The notes under the pieces: model-generated
Databases searched by the model: none
What the model saw: the letters and a program-made list of their open reading frames with translations, nothing else
Told to the model about the DNA's origin: nothing
Program-made: the position numbers and the translations under genes
In this document: one piece after another, positions 1 to 6,173 of the stretch
Layout of the letters: each line of letters opens with the position of its first letter
Position numbering within the stretch: the stretch's first letter is position 1
Origin: Peptococcaceae bacterium
Lineage (GTDB): Bacteria > Bacillota > Peptococcia > Peptococcales > Peptococcaceae
Reading direction: 5' to 3'
Assembly (NCBI GenBank): GCA_017532485.1
Contig: JAFXJE010000091.1
Coordinates: 1-7,299, forward strand
DNA length: 7,299 nucleotides

Positions 1-1091
1 ACAATTAAAGTTACCCAATGACGATTTTCCTCGCTTACTGTTTCTGATAAATATCCTTCTCTTTGCAAGTAAGGAATAGCTAAATCAACAATGCGTTCTA
101 CACTGCTTTGACGAATGTAGTTACCATTTAACCATTTCAATTTTTCCATGTCAAAAACAGCAGGGTTTTTAGCTACACCATCCAAACTAAACTTTTCAAT
201 AATTTCTTCCTTGCTCATAATTTCTTCTTCGCCGCCAGGAGACCAGCCTAATAATGCTAAGAAGTTGAAAACTGCTTCCGGCAAATAGCCTAACTCTTCA
301 TATTGAGTTACAGAAGTAGCACCATGACGCTTACTCATTTTTTTACGGTCTTCACCCAAAATTAAAGAAATATGAGCAAACTGCGGCATTTCCCAACCAA
401 AAGCTTGATATAAGACAGCCTGACGTGGTGTGTTGGATAAATGTTCTTCAGCACGAATAACATGACTGATTTCCATGAAATGGTCATCAATAACAACAGC
501 AAAGTTATAGGTAGGAATCCCATCAGATTTAACAATAACAAAATCGCCTACGCCATCAGATTCGAATTGCACCATGCCACGTACAGCATCATCAATCATT
601 AATTTATTGCCCAATGGTACATTGAAACGCACAACAGGTTTACGACCTTCAGCAATTTTTTGAGCTCGTTCCTCTTCAGTTAAATGACGGCATTTACCAC
701 TATAAATAGGCATTTCACCTTTAGCCATTGCCGCTTCTCTTTCAGCTTCAATTTCTTCAGGTGTGCAATAACAATAATAAGCCTTTCCTTCATCCAATAA
801 TTGTTGAGCATATTTTTGATAAATGTCCAGTCTTTCCATTTGACGATATGGTCCGTATGGTGTATCCATACCTACTGTTTCATCTATATCTAAACCCAAC
901 CACTTCAATGAAGCAAAAATATTTTCTTCCGAAGCTTTGCTGGAACGTTCTCTGTCTGTATCTTCGATACGAACTACAAAATCGCCCCCATTTTTTCTAG
1001 CCAATAAATAATTGAACAGTGCTGAACGAGCACCACCGATATGCAAAGGTCCTGTTGGACTTGGCGCAAAACGCACTCTAAACTTTTCCAC
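1..1091 (-). CDS. gltX: Glutamyl-tRNA synthetase, N-terminal 363 residues (3' end beyond window)
   Basis: Class I aminoacyl-tRNA synthetase that charges tRNA-Glu (in many Firmicutes also tRNA-Gln, which an amidotransferase then corrects) in the cytoplasm. The frame is open from a GTG start at 1091 to the left edge, giving 363 codons of a protein usually near 480-490 residues, so the C-terminal anticodon-binding part is missing. Visible landmarks are the FAPSPTGPLHIGG signature (residues 8-20, HIGH-type motif), RIEDTD (41-46) and the KMSKR loop (251-255). A CxC-x24-CxH set (C107, C109, C134, H136) resembles the zinc site described in the E. coli enzyme. The GTG start is chosen because GGAGGGG lies 5 nt upstream and the protein then begins directly before the conserved RFAPSPTG block. 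The gene is 30 nt downstream of ispF with no terminator between, so it is probably co-transcribed. Family assignment is firm; discriminating versus non-discriminating specificity cannot be read from this part. Confidence 0.97.
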   Translation of the reverse strand, partial: MEKFRVRFAPSPTGPLHIGGARSALFNYLLARKNGGDFVVRIEDTDRERSSKASEENIFASLKWLGLDIDETVGMDTPYGPYRQMERLDIYQKYAQQLLDEGKAYYCYCTPEEIEAEREAAMAKGEMPIYSGKCRHLTEEERAQKIAEGRKPVVRFNVPLGNKLMIDDAVRGMVQFESDGVGDFVIVKSDGIPTYNFAVVIDDHFMEISHVIRAEEHLSNTPRQAVLYQAFGWEMPQFAHISLILGEDRKKMSKRHGATSVTQYEELGYLPEAVFNFLALLGWSPGGEEEIMSKEEIIEKFSLDGVAKNPAVFDMEKLKWLNGNYIRQSSVERIVDLAIPYLQREGYLSETVSEENRHWVTLI

Positions 1092-1096
1092 TATTA

Positions 1097-1103
1097 CCCC
1101 TCC
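1097..1103 (-). promoter_or_regulatory. Ribosome binding site of gltX that fixes its GTG start
   Basis: GGAGGGG on the minus strand ends 5 nt before GTG at 1091. No ATG lies close by that would leave the N-terminal RFAPSPTG motif intact, so this site decides the start codon. Confidence 0.8.
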
Positions 1104-1121
1104 AAATTTTCCATAAGTTTC

Positions 1122-1604
1122 TTATTTACTTGCCAAAGGCATTAGGGTACACACAGCATATGCAGCTATGCCCTCACCTGTCCCAGTGAAACCCAATCCC
1201 TCAGTAGTTGTTGCTTTAATATTTACCGCATTTTTATCGACACCCATTGCCTGTGCCAAATTTTCATTCATTTGTGCAATATAACTCGCTAATTTTGGTC
1301 TTTGGGCTACTACGGTAACATCTACATTATTTACTTGATAGGCTTTTTCTTGTAAAAGCTGCATTACCTTTTCTAATAAAAGCATACTGGAAATACCACG
1401 GTATTGTCCATCGCTATCAGGAAAATGCTGACCAATATCTCCTAAAGCTGCCGCTCCCAATAAAGCATCCATCAAAGCATGCACAAGTACATCTGCATCG
1501 GAATGACCCAACAAACCTTTTTCATATGGAATTTCCACTCCACCCAAGATTAATGGTCTTTCTTCTACCAATCGATGCACATCATAACCAAATCCTACCC
1601 GCAT
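1122..1604 (-). CDS. ispF: 2-C-methyl-D-erythritol 2,4-cyclodiphosphate synthase
   Basis: Zinc-dependent cyclase of the MEP isoprenoid pathway. It converts 4-diphosphocytidyl-2-C-methylerythritol 2-phosphate into methylerythritol 2,4-cyclodiphosphate, releasing CMP; family members are cytoplasmic homotrimers. The 160-residue product has the usual family length. The metal ligands D8, H10 and H42 sit at the family positions within GYDVHR and the SDADVLVHALMDALLG segment. The conserved KATTTEGLGFTG (130-141) and GEGIAA (143-148) blocks near the C-terminus are also present. The ATG has AGGAGGA about 6 nt upstream. It follows ispD by 27 nt, the common order for these two genes, which are fused into one polypeptide in some bacteria but are separate here. 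gltX follows 30 nt downstream. Nothing is odd about the gene. Confidence 0.98.
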   Translation of the reverse strand: MRVGFGYDVHRLVEERPLILGGVEIPYEKGLLGHSDADVLVHALMDALLGAAALGDIGQHFPDSDGQYRGISSMLLLEKVMQLLQEKAYQVNNVDVTVVAQRPKLASYIAQMNENLAQAMGVDKNAVNIKATTTEGLGFTGTGEGIAAYAVCTLMPLASK

Positions 1605-1631
1605 TTTTTCCTCCTACAGATATTCATTTTT

Positions 1632-2339
1632 CTATTTCATATATTCATGCACATCACTGCCTTGACGCAGCAAAGCTTCACCGATAACAATATCCTCCGG
1701 TGTGGTTACTTTAATATTTTCATATGCACCAAGGACAACTTTAACCTTACCACCGTAATATTCCACCAAAGAAGCATCATCAGTACCATAATATTTTTCA
1801 AGCATAGCCTGCTGATAAGCTTCCAGCACTTGATTTCGCACAAAGCCTTGCGGCGTTTGAATATTCCATAATTCTGCCCGATTTAAAGTTTTTTCGACAA
1901 AATTATCTTCATTTATTACTTTTACCGTATCTTTAACCGGTACACCTGCAACAGCTCCAGCTTCAGCCGTTATTGCCTCTACAACTCGCTCAATAACTTC
2001 CAAGCTGACAAACGGTCTAGCCCCATCATGAATTAAAACATGCGTACAGCTTTCAGGCAGTGCCAACAAACCTTGATAAACTGAATCTTGACGTTCCGCC
2101 CCACCGGCAACGGATTTTATTATTTTGGAATGAGTTTCCGCAGAAAAAAAGTCACTCAAATATTCCAATTCTGTATCTTTCGCTACTAAAATTATGCCAT
2201 CAACTAAAGGACTTGCTTGAAATACATCTAAGGTGTGTTCTAACATTGGCTTACCGCCTAAGGTCATTAATACCTTGTTGTAGCCGGCTTGCATGCGTTT
2301 ACCTTGTCCGGCAGCTAAAATAATTGCAATTGTTGTCAC
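1632..2339 (-). CDS. ispD: 2-C-methyl-D-erythritol 4-phosphate cytidylyltransferase
   Basis: Transfers CMP from CTP to methylerythritol 4-phosphate, giving CDP-methylerythritol and pyrophosphate, an early step of the MEP isoprenoid pathway. The 235-residue product has a glycosyltransferase-A-like nucleotidyltransferase fold. The nucleotide-binding signature LAAGQGKRM spans residues 8-16, with R15 and K22 as the expected catalytic basic residues. Also visible are LIHDGARPFV (102-111), PVKDTVK (134-140), NIQTPQGF (159-166) and the C-terminal NIKVTTPEDI block with K210. An open frame extends 18 codons upstream to a TTG at 2393, but that TTG lies inside a hairpin, has no ribosome binding site, and the added residues do not look like the family. 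The GTG at 2339, with AGGAAG 7 nt upstream, puts the conserved TTIAIILAAG right at the N-terminus and is preferred. ispF follows after 27 nt. Confidence 0.96.
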   Translation of the reverse strand: MTTIAIILAAGQGKRMQAGYNKVLMTLGGKPMLEHTLDVFQASPLVDGIILVAKDTELEYLSDFFSAETHSKIIKSVAGGAERQDSVYQGLLALPESCTHVLIHDGARPFVSLEVIERVVEAITAEAGAVAGVPVKDTVKVINEDNFVEKTLNRAELWNIQTPQGFVRNQVLEAYQQAMLEKYYGTDDASLVEYYGGKVKVVLGAYENIKVTTPEDIVIGEALLRQGSDVHEYMK

Positions 2340-2346
2340 TGGCTCA

Positions 2347-2352
2347 CTTCCT
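2347..2352 (-). promoter_or_regulatory. Ribosome binding site of ispD that fixes its GTG start
   Basis: AGGAAG (within AAAGGAAGTG, 2345-2354) lies 7 nt before GTG at 2339. It supports the 235-residue form of IspD over a longer form. It can also pair with the 3' arm of the hairpin just upstream. Confidence 0.7.
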
Positions 2353-2363
2353 TTACAACACGG

Positions 2364-2397
2364 AAAGTTGGAACACAAAATAATGTATTCCAACCTT
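2364..2397 (-). promoter_or_regulatory. 14-bp hairpin in the leader between the PIN-TRAM gene and ispD
   Basis: The arms are 2384-2397 (5' arm of the minus-strand transcript, AAGGUUGGAAUACA) and 2364-2377 (3' arm, UGUGUUCCAACUUU), with a 6-nt AU loop. On the minus-strand RNA all 14 positions pair, two of them as G-U wobbles. On the plus-strand RNA those same two positions would be A-C mismatches. The hairpin starts 17 nt after the upstream stop codon and ends 24 nt before the ispD start. The sequence after it (CCGUGUUGUAAAGG) is not a U-tract, so it is not a convincing intrinsic terminator. It could be a leader regulatory structure, an RNA-processing or stabilising element, or a DNA dyad bound by a protein. 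The structure is seen; its role is unknown. Confidence 0.65.
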
Positions 2398-2414
2398 AAC
2401 CATAACTCATAATT

Positions 2415-3515
2415 TTAATCTAGCGCTCTAGCAAAAATCATTCTTCCGGCATTTGTCTGAATAACACTAGTCACACTAACTTGGACAGTTTCATTCATCA
2501 AACGGCGTCCATTTTCTACAACAATCATTGTGCCATCATCTAAATAAGCAACGCCTTGGTTCGATTCTTTACCTTCTTTTACTACTGTTACCACCATCGT
2601 TTCACCAGGTAAAACGACAGGCTTAATAGCATTAGCCAATTCATTGATGTTTAAAACAACAACTTCCTGCAGCGCCGCTACTTTATTCAGGTTGTAATCG
2701 TTAGTTACAACGCAGCCATAAAGTTCCTGTGCCAGTCTTACTAATTTATCATCCACTTCAGAAATGTCATCATAATCAATATTGGAAATTTCTACTTCAA
2801 TATCTAATTCTTTGCGAATGATGTTCAGCATATCTAAGCCTCTTCTGCCTCTAGCTCGTTTCAAGCTGTCAGAAGAGTCTGCAATATGGCGTAATTCTTC
2901 TAAAACGAAATTTGGAATTACCAACGGCCCTTCTACAAAACCTGTTTTGCAAATATCAGCAATTCGACCATCAATAATTACGCTGGTATCCAAAACTTTC
3001 GGCATATTACAATAACCGGCAGCTCTGTTTTTACCTTTTGTTTTTAATTTGTTACTGTCCTTTTTCAAATTTGTCAGCAAGCCAAACATTTCATCACGTT
3101 TTTTCAGTCCCAGGCTGATGCCCAAATAACCGAAAATCAAACAACAGAAAAATGGCATATAAGAGCCGATAATTGGCAAAAAGGACAAAGCATAGCCAAT
3201 AATAACAGCTACAATAAGTCCGATAATTAAGCCCAACACAGCACCCAATAAGTCCTGTGTAGACATTTTTTGCAATTTACTTTCAAGCCATTTTGTCACC
3301 GAAACCACAAAATTCATCAACGGTGCGGCAACAAGAAGACCTAGAATAAAACTTGCTAGCATACAACCTACTAACAATGCTCCAACCATTTTTTGTGTCC
3401 AACCCATTTGCAGCAATAATAATGGTGAAATCATTGTTACTAGATAAAATGCACCAACAGCAAACAATATCCCCATTAAAGCTCGAATAATTTTTTTCAC
3501 TAAACTCAATTTCAT
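2415..3515 (-). CDS. Membrane-anchored PIN-TRAM domain protein (YacL family)
   Basis: A 366-residue protein in three parts. The N-terminus (about residues 8-137) has four hydrophobic segments, roughly 10-32, 43-68, 88-113 and 117-137, predicting membrane anchoring. A short basic linker follows (about 138-170). A PIN nuclease-like domain covers about 172-290, with the expected acidic residues D176 (in VLDTSVIIDGR), E206/E207, D255/D256 and D273 (in VTNDYNLNKVA). The C-terminal PGETM-onward stretch (about 303-366) is a TRAM domain, a small beta-barrel associated with RNA binding. Length and architecture match B. subtilis YacL, whose gene sits at the same place in the same cluster. The ATG is preceded by GGGAGGTGA, a strong ribosome binding site. 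It follows disA by 52 nt without a terminator. RNase activity is inferred from the domain; the substrate is not evident. Confidence 0.93.
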   Translation of the reverse strand: MKLSLVKKIIRALMGILFAVGAFYLVTMISPLLLLQMGWTQKMVGALLVGCMLASFILGLLVAAPLMNFVVSVTKWLESKLQKMSTQDLLGAVLGLIIGLIVAVIIGYALSFLPIIGSYMPFFCCLIFGYLGISLGLKKRDEMFGLLTNLKKDSNKLKTKGKNRAAGYCNMPKVLDTSVIIDGRIADICKTGFVEGPLVIPNFVLEELRHIADSSDSLKRARGRRGLDMLNIIRKELDIEVEISNIDYDDISEVDDKLVRLAQELYGCVVTNDYNLNKVAALQEVVVLNINELANAIKPVVLPGETMVVTVVKEGKESNQGVAYLDDGTMIVVENGRRLMNETVQVSVTSVIQTNAGRMIFARALD

Positions 3516-3567
3516 CTTTTTTCACCTCCCTCTCTTAATTTCTTTCCTCTTTTTTCAGAAAAATCCT

Positions 3568-4650
3568 TTAAATCCAATTGTAATCAGAATAAATTTGTTC
3601 ACGCATCCGTTTTAAACCATCGCGAATATTTTTCGCCCTTGTTTCCCCAATCCCTTCAACCTCGTCAAGTTCAGCAATTGAAGCTTGCTGAATAGCTGTA
3701 AAGTCATGGAAAAATCTAACCATATTTTGAATAACCCCAAAAGGCAAACGAGGCACTCGGCTCAATAAACGATAACCTTTAGTTAATAAAATTGTATCAC
3801 TATTATTTTTCAAGCTGTCATAGCCAAGTTCTTTAGCAATATTATCTAAATTAAGTAATTCATCAGAGTCCAAAGTGTGCAATCTTTGCAAAACTTCTTC
3901 GGCGGTTTTTTCGCCATTCCAGTTTTCATAGTCCATAATAGTTCGCAGCTCATCAGCTGCCACATTATTGATTAATTCTTCTACCTGCATCTTAACTAGA
4001 CGACCTTCTGTACCTAACTCACTTACATACTTCTCTAATTCATCTTCAACCAAATTAACCATCTCTGCCCTTTGCAAAACTCTGGTCACATCAGCTAACG
4101 AAACCATACCATCATATTCCAAAACACTGAGATTATTATAAGCTTTATCTAAAACAGTTTTATATCTATCTAAAGTCTGAATTGCCTGATTAGCCATTTC
4201 CAAAATACTGCCAGTATCTTTCAGATAGTATTTAATATCACCTTTGTATAAGGTAATAATATTTCTACGCTGTGAGATACACAAAACTAATTCACCTGTT
4301 TGTCTAGCTACTCTTTCTGCGGTACGATGACGAATACCTGTTTCTGAAGAAGCTACCATTTGGTCAGGATTCAGATGGGCATTGGCTACCATAATTTTGG
4401 AGCCGTCTTTATTTAAAATAATGGCACCATCCATTTTCGCCAATTCATATAATTGCGCGGGTGAGTAGGAGCAGTCTAAATTAAAACCACCTGCCACCAA
4501 AGCCATTATTTCCGGAGTATCTGCCATAACAATCAAACCACCAGTTTTTGCTCGCAGAACATTATCCAAACCTTCACGCAAAGCCGTACCAGGAGCTGTT
4601 AATTTTAACATTTCTACCAGTTCATTATTTTTATTTGATATACGGCTCAT
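3568..4650 (-). CDS. disA: DNA integrity scanning diadenylate cyclase DisA
   Basis: Converts two ATP into cyclic di-AMP and two pyrophosphates. DisA is octameric in the family, scans DNA, and lowers synthesis on branched recombination intermediates. The 360-residue product has the family's typical length. The N-terminal DAC domain (about 1-145) carries the active-site DGA motif at 74-76 and GIRHRT at 105-110. A long helical linker follows (about 147-285). A C-terminal DNA-binding region (about 290-360) contains a helix-hairpin-helix motif, VEGIGETRAK (331-340). The ATG start lies 4 nt after the radA stop codon, and its GGAGGA ribosome binding site overlaps the last codons of radA, suggesting translational coupling. 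In B. subtilis RadA and DisA are reported to interact functionally, so co-expression makes sense. All catalytic motifs are intact and the cyclase is probably active. Confidence 0.98.
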   Translation of the reverse strand: MSRISNKNNELVEMLKLTAPGTALREGLDNVLRAKTGGLIVMADTPEIMALVAGGFNLDCSYSPAQLYELAKMDGAIILNKDGSKIMVANAHLNPDQMVASSETGIRHRTAERVARQTGELVLCISQRRNIITLYKGDIKYYLKDTGSILEMANQAIQTLDRYKTVLDKAYNNLSVLEYDGMVSLADVTRVLQRAEMVNLVEDELEKYVSELGTEGRLVKMQVEELINNVAADELRTIMDYENWNGEKTAEEVLQRLHTLDSDELLNLDNIAKELGYDSLKNNSDTILLTKGYRLLSRVPRLPFGVIQNMVRFFHDFTAIQQASIAELDEVEGIGETRAKNIRDGLKRMREQIYSDYNWI

Positions 4651-4654
4651 AATC

Positions 4655-6022
4655 TCAATCCTCCAACACTACTTTTAATACATCGCGAATATGCTCTACC
4701 CCAATAATTTTTAACGCTGTCGTTTTAGGACAATTATTCAGGTTCCCCTTTGGAACTATCGCTGTAGTAAAGCCCATCTTAGCCGCCTCTATCAAGCGCT
4801 TGTCCAAATGATTAATTGTCCTAATTTCCCCAGTTAAACCTACTTCGCCTAAAACTACAGTTGAAGCAGCAACAGCTTTATTACTCAAACTGGAAGCCAA
4901 CGCAACTACAATACCTAAATCGGCTGCCGGTTCGTCCACCCGCAAGCCACCAGCTATATTAATATAAATATCTTGATTGCCTATGCGCAGCCCTGCCCTT
5001 TTTTCCAAAACTGCCAACAGCATTGCTACCCGATTATAATCAGCACCATTAGTCATCCGTCGCGGCTGATTAGAAAAACTCGGAGATACCAATGCCTGTA
5101 GTTCCAATAAAACAGGTCTGCTCCCTTCCATGCAAGCCACAACGGCAGAACCTACCGTTTCTTGCGAGCGTTCTGCCAAAAATACAGCCGAGGGATTGGT
5201 TATCTCCACTAAACCCTGTTCCTGCATCTCAAAAACACCAATTTCATTCGTGGAGCCAAATCTATTTTTTAAAGCTCGCAGCACACGATATTGATATTGG
5301 CGATCGCCTTCAAAAAACAAGACAGCATCTACCATGTGTTCTAAAACACGCGGTCCTGCTACTGAGCCATCTTTAGTTACATGACCAACCACGATAACAG
5401 CTATACCCCAAATTTTCGCCCATTGCAAAATACGATTAGTACATTCTCGCAGCTGACTGACACTACCCTGTGCCGAAGATATTTCCGGCAAATATACTGT
5501 CTGAATAGAGTCTAAAATTACTATTTTCGGCTGTTCTGTTTGTAAATGCTGCTCCACTATTTCCAAATTATTTTCAATTAAAATTTTCAATTCATCATTA
5601 CGCACAGCTAAGCGTTCTGCACGCATTTTCAACTGTTGACCTGATTCTTCACCGGAAACATAAAGCACTTTACCATAAGCTCCCATCTTTCCAGCCAACT
5701 GCATTGTTAAAGTAGATTTCCCAATACCAGGGTCACCAGACAGTAAAATCAGTTCTCCCGGCACAATACCACCGCCCAATACACGATTTAATTCAGCAAG
5801 ACCTGTATCCATGCGTTGATGTTCTTGGTAAACAATTTCTTCTAACTTCAATGGTTTACTGGTCGGTAAAGAACTGTTCCGTTGTTTTTCCTTGACAGTA
5901 CCAGTCAATTCCTCCACAAAAGTATTCCATGCTCCACAGCCTGGACATTTTCCTTGCCAACGCAAGCTTTCGTACCCACATTCTTGACAGAAAAAACTTG
6001 TTTTAGCTTTGCCCTTAGCCAT
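4655..6022 (-). CDS. radA: DNA repair protein RadA (Sms)
   Basis: RecA-like ATPase and DNA helicase that promotes branch migration during homologous recombination and repair. The 455-residue product has in order a C4 zinc finger (C12, C15, C26, C29, in CxxC-x10-CxxC form), Walker A GDPGIGKST at 96-104, Walker B IVILDSIQ at 167-174, the RadA-specific KNRFG motif at 252-256, and a C-terminal Lon-protease-like domain from about 265 to the end. An open frame runs 22 codons further upstream to 6088, but that extension overlaps a predicted promoter and its start would lie upstream of the predicted transcript. The ATG at 6022 has AAGGTGG 6 nt upstream and gives the family-typical MAK...FxCxxCG N-terminus. 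It is the first gene after the clpC terminator and is closely followed by disA (4 nt). No defects are visible. Confidence 0.97.
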   Translation of the reverse strand: MAKGKAKTSFFCQECGYESLRWQGKCPGCGAWNTFVEELTGTVKEKQRNSSLPTSKPLKLEEIVYQEHQRMDTGLAELNRVLGGGIVPGELILLSGDPGIGKSTLTMQLAGKMGAYGKVLYVSGEESGQQLKMRAERLAVRNDELKILIENNLEIVEQHLQTEQPKIVILDSIQTVYLPEISSAQGSVSQLRECTNRILQWAKIWGIAVIVVGHVTKDGSVAGPRVLEHMVDAVLFFEGDRQYQYRVLRALKNRFGSTNEIGVFEMQEQGLVEITNPSAVFLAERSQETVGSAVVACMEGSRPVLLELQALVSPSFSNQPRRMTNGADYNRVAMLLAVLEKRAGLRIGNQDIYINIAGGLRVDEPAADLGIVVALASSLSNKAVAASTVVLGEVGLTGEIRTINHLDKRLIEAAKMGFTTAIVPKGNLNNCPKTTALKIIGVEHIRDVLKVVLED

Positions 6023-6028
6023 TTCGCA

Positions 6029-6035
6029 CCACCTT
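6029..6035 (-). promoter_or_regulatory. Ribosome binding site of radA that fixes its start
   Basis: AAGGTGG, one base off the AAGGAGG consensus, lies 6 nt before ATG at 6022. It supports the 455-residue RadA over the longer open frame. Confidence 0.7.
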
Positions 6036-6068
6036 CTGCTCATCAAAATAATTACAATCGTACATTTT

Positions 6069-6097
6069 ATTATACCCAATATTTCCAATTAGTACAA
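6069..6097 (-). promoter_or_regulatory. Predicted sigma-A-type promoter for radA and downstream genes
   Basis: On the minus strand a perfect TATAAT (-10, 6069-6074) is preceded at exactly 17 bp by TTGTAC (-35, 6092-6097), which matches TTGACA only in the TTG core. Transcription would begin near 6062, giving a leader of about 40 nt before the radA ATG. It lies directly downstream of the clpC terminator, where a new promoter would be needed. The -10 and spacing are good and the -35 is weak. Confidence 0.6.
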
Positions 6098-6108
6098 ATG
6101 TTTTTTAC

Positions 6109-6168
6109 GCACAACAAACAAAACAACTCCCTTTACACCTTAAAATAATCGGTAGGTATAAAGGGAGT
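6109..6168 (-). terminator. Intrinsic terminator of clpC
   Basis: Arms 6154-6168 (ACTCCCTTTATACCT on the minus strand) and 6126-6140 (AGGTGTAAAGGGAGT) form a 15-bp stem with one G-U wobble and a 13-nt loop. A U-rich tail follows (UGUUUUGUUUGUUGU, down to about 6111). The stem starts 5 nt after the clpC stop codon. Stem, loop and tail together fit Rho-independent termination of clpC transcripts. The plus-strand flank is also moderately T-rich, but no plus-strand gene is present to use it. Confidence 0.88.
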
Positions 6169-6173
6169 CTTGT

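Noticed and set aside
728..1000. 90-codon plus-strand open frame
   Set aside because: It lies wholly antisense to the conserved N-terminal part of gltX, has no recognisable motif and no convincing ribosome binding site.
1575..1871. 98-codon plus-strand open frame across the ispF start and ispD end
   Set aside because: It is antisense to two well-supported genes; its hydrophobic, I/F/H-rich composition is what AT-rich antisense sequence gives.
2340..2393. 18-codon N-terminal extension of IspD from TTG at 2393
   Set aside because: The TTG lies in the 5' arm of a hairpin, lacks a ribosome binding site, and the extra residues are unlike the IspD family; GTG at 2339 has a good site.
2364..2397. 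Hairpin before ispD read as an intrinsic terminator
   Set aside because: No run of U residues follows the stem; the next bases are CCGUGUUGUAAAGG. ispD also has no obvious promoter of its own downstream of it.
3283..3525. 80-codon minus-strand open frame overlapping the start of the PIN-TRAM gene
   Set aside because: It is a shifted frame within the membrane-segment region of a gene that has a strong ribosome binding site and a family-typical N-terminus.
6023..6088. 22-codon N-terminal extension of RadA from 6088
   Set aside because: It overlaps the predicted -10 element and would begin upstream of the predicted transcript start; ATG at 6022 has a ribosome binding site and a family-typical N-terminus.
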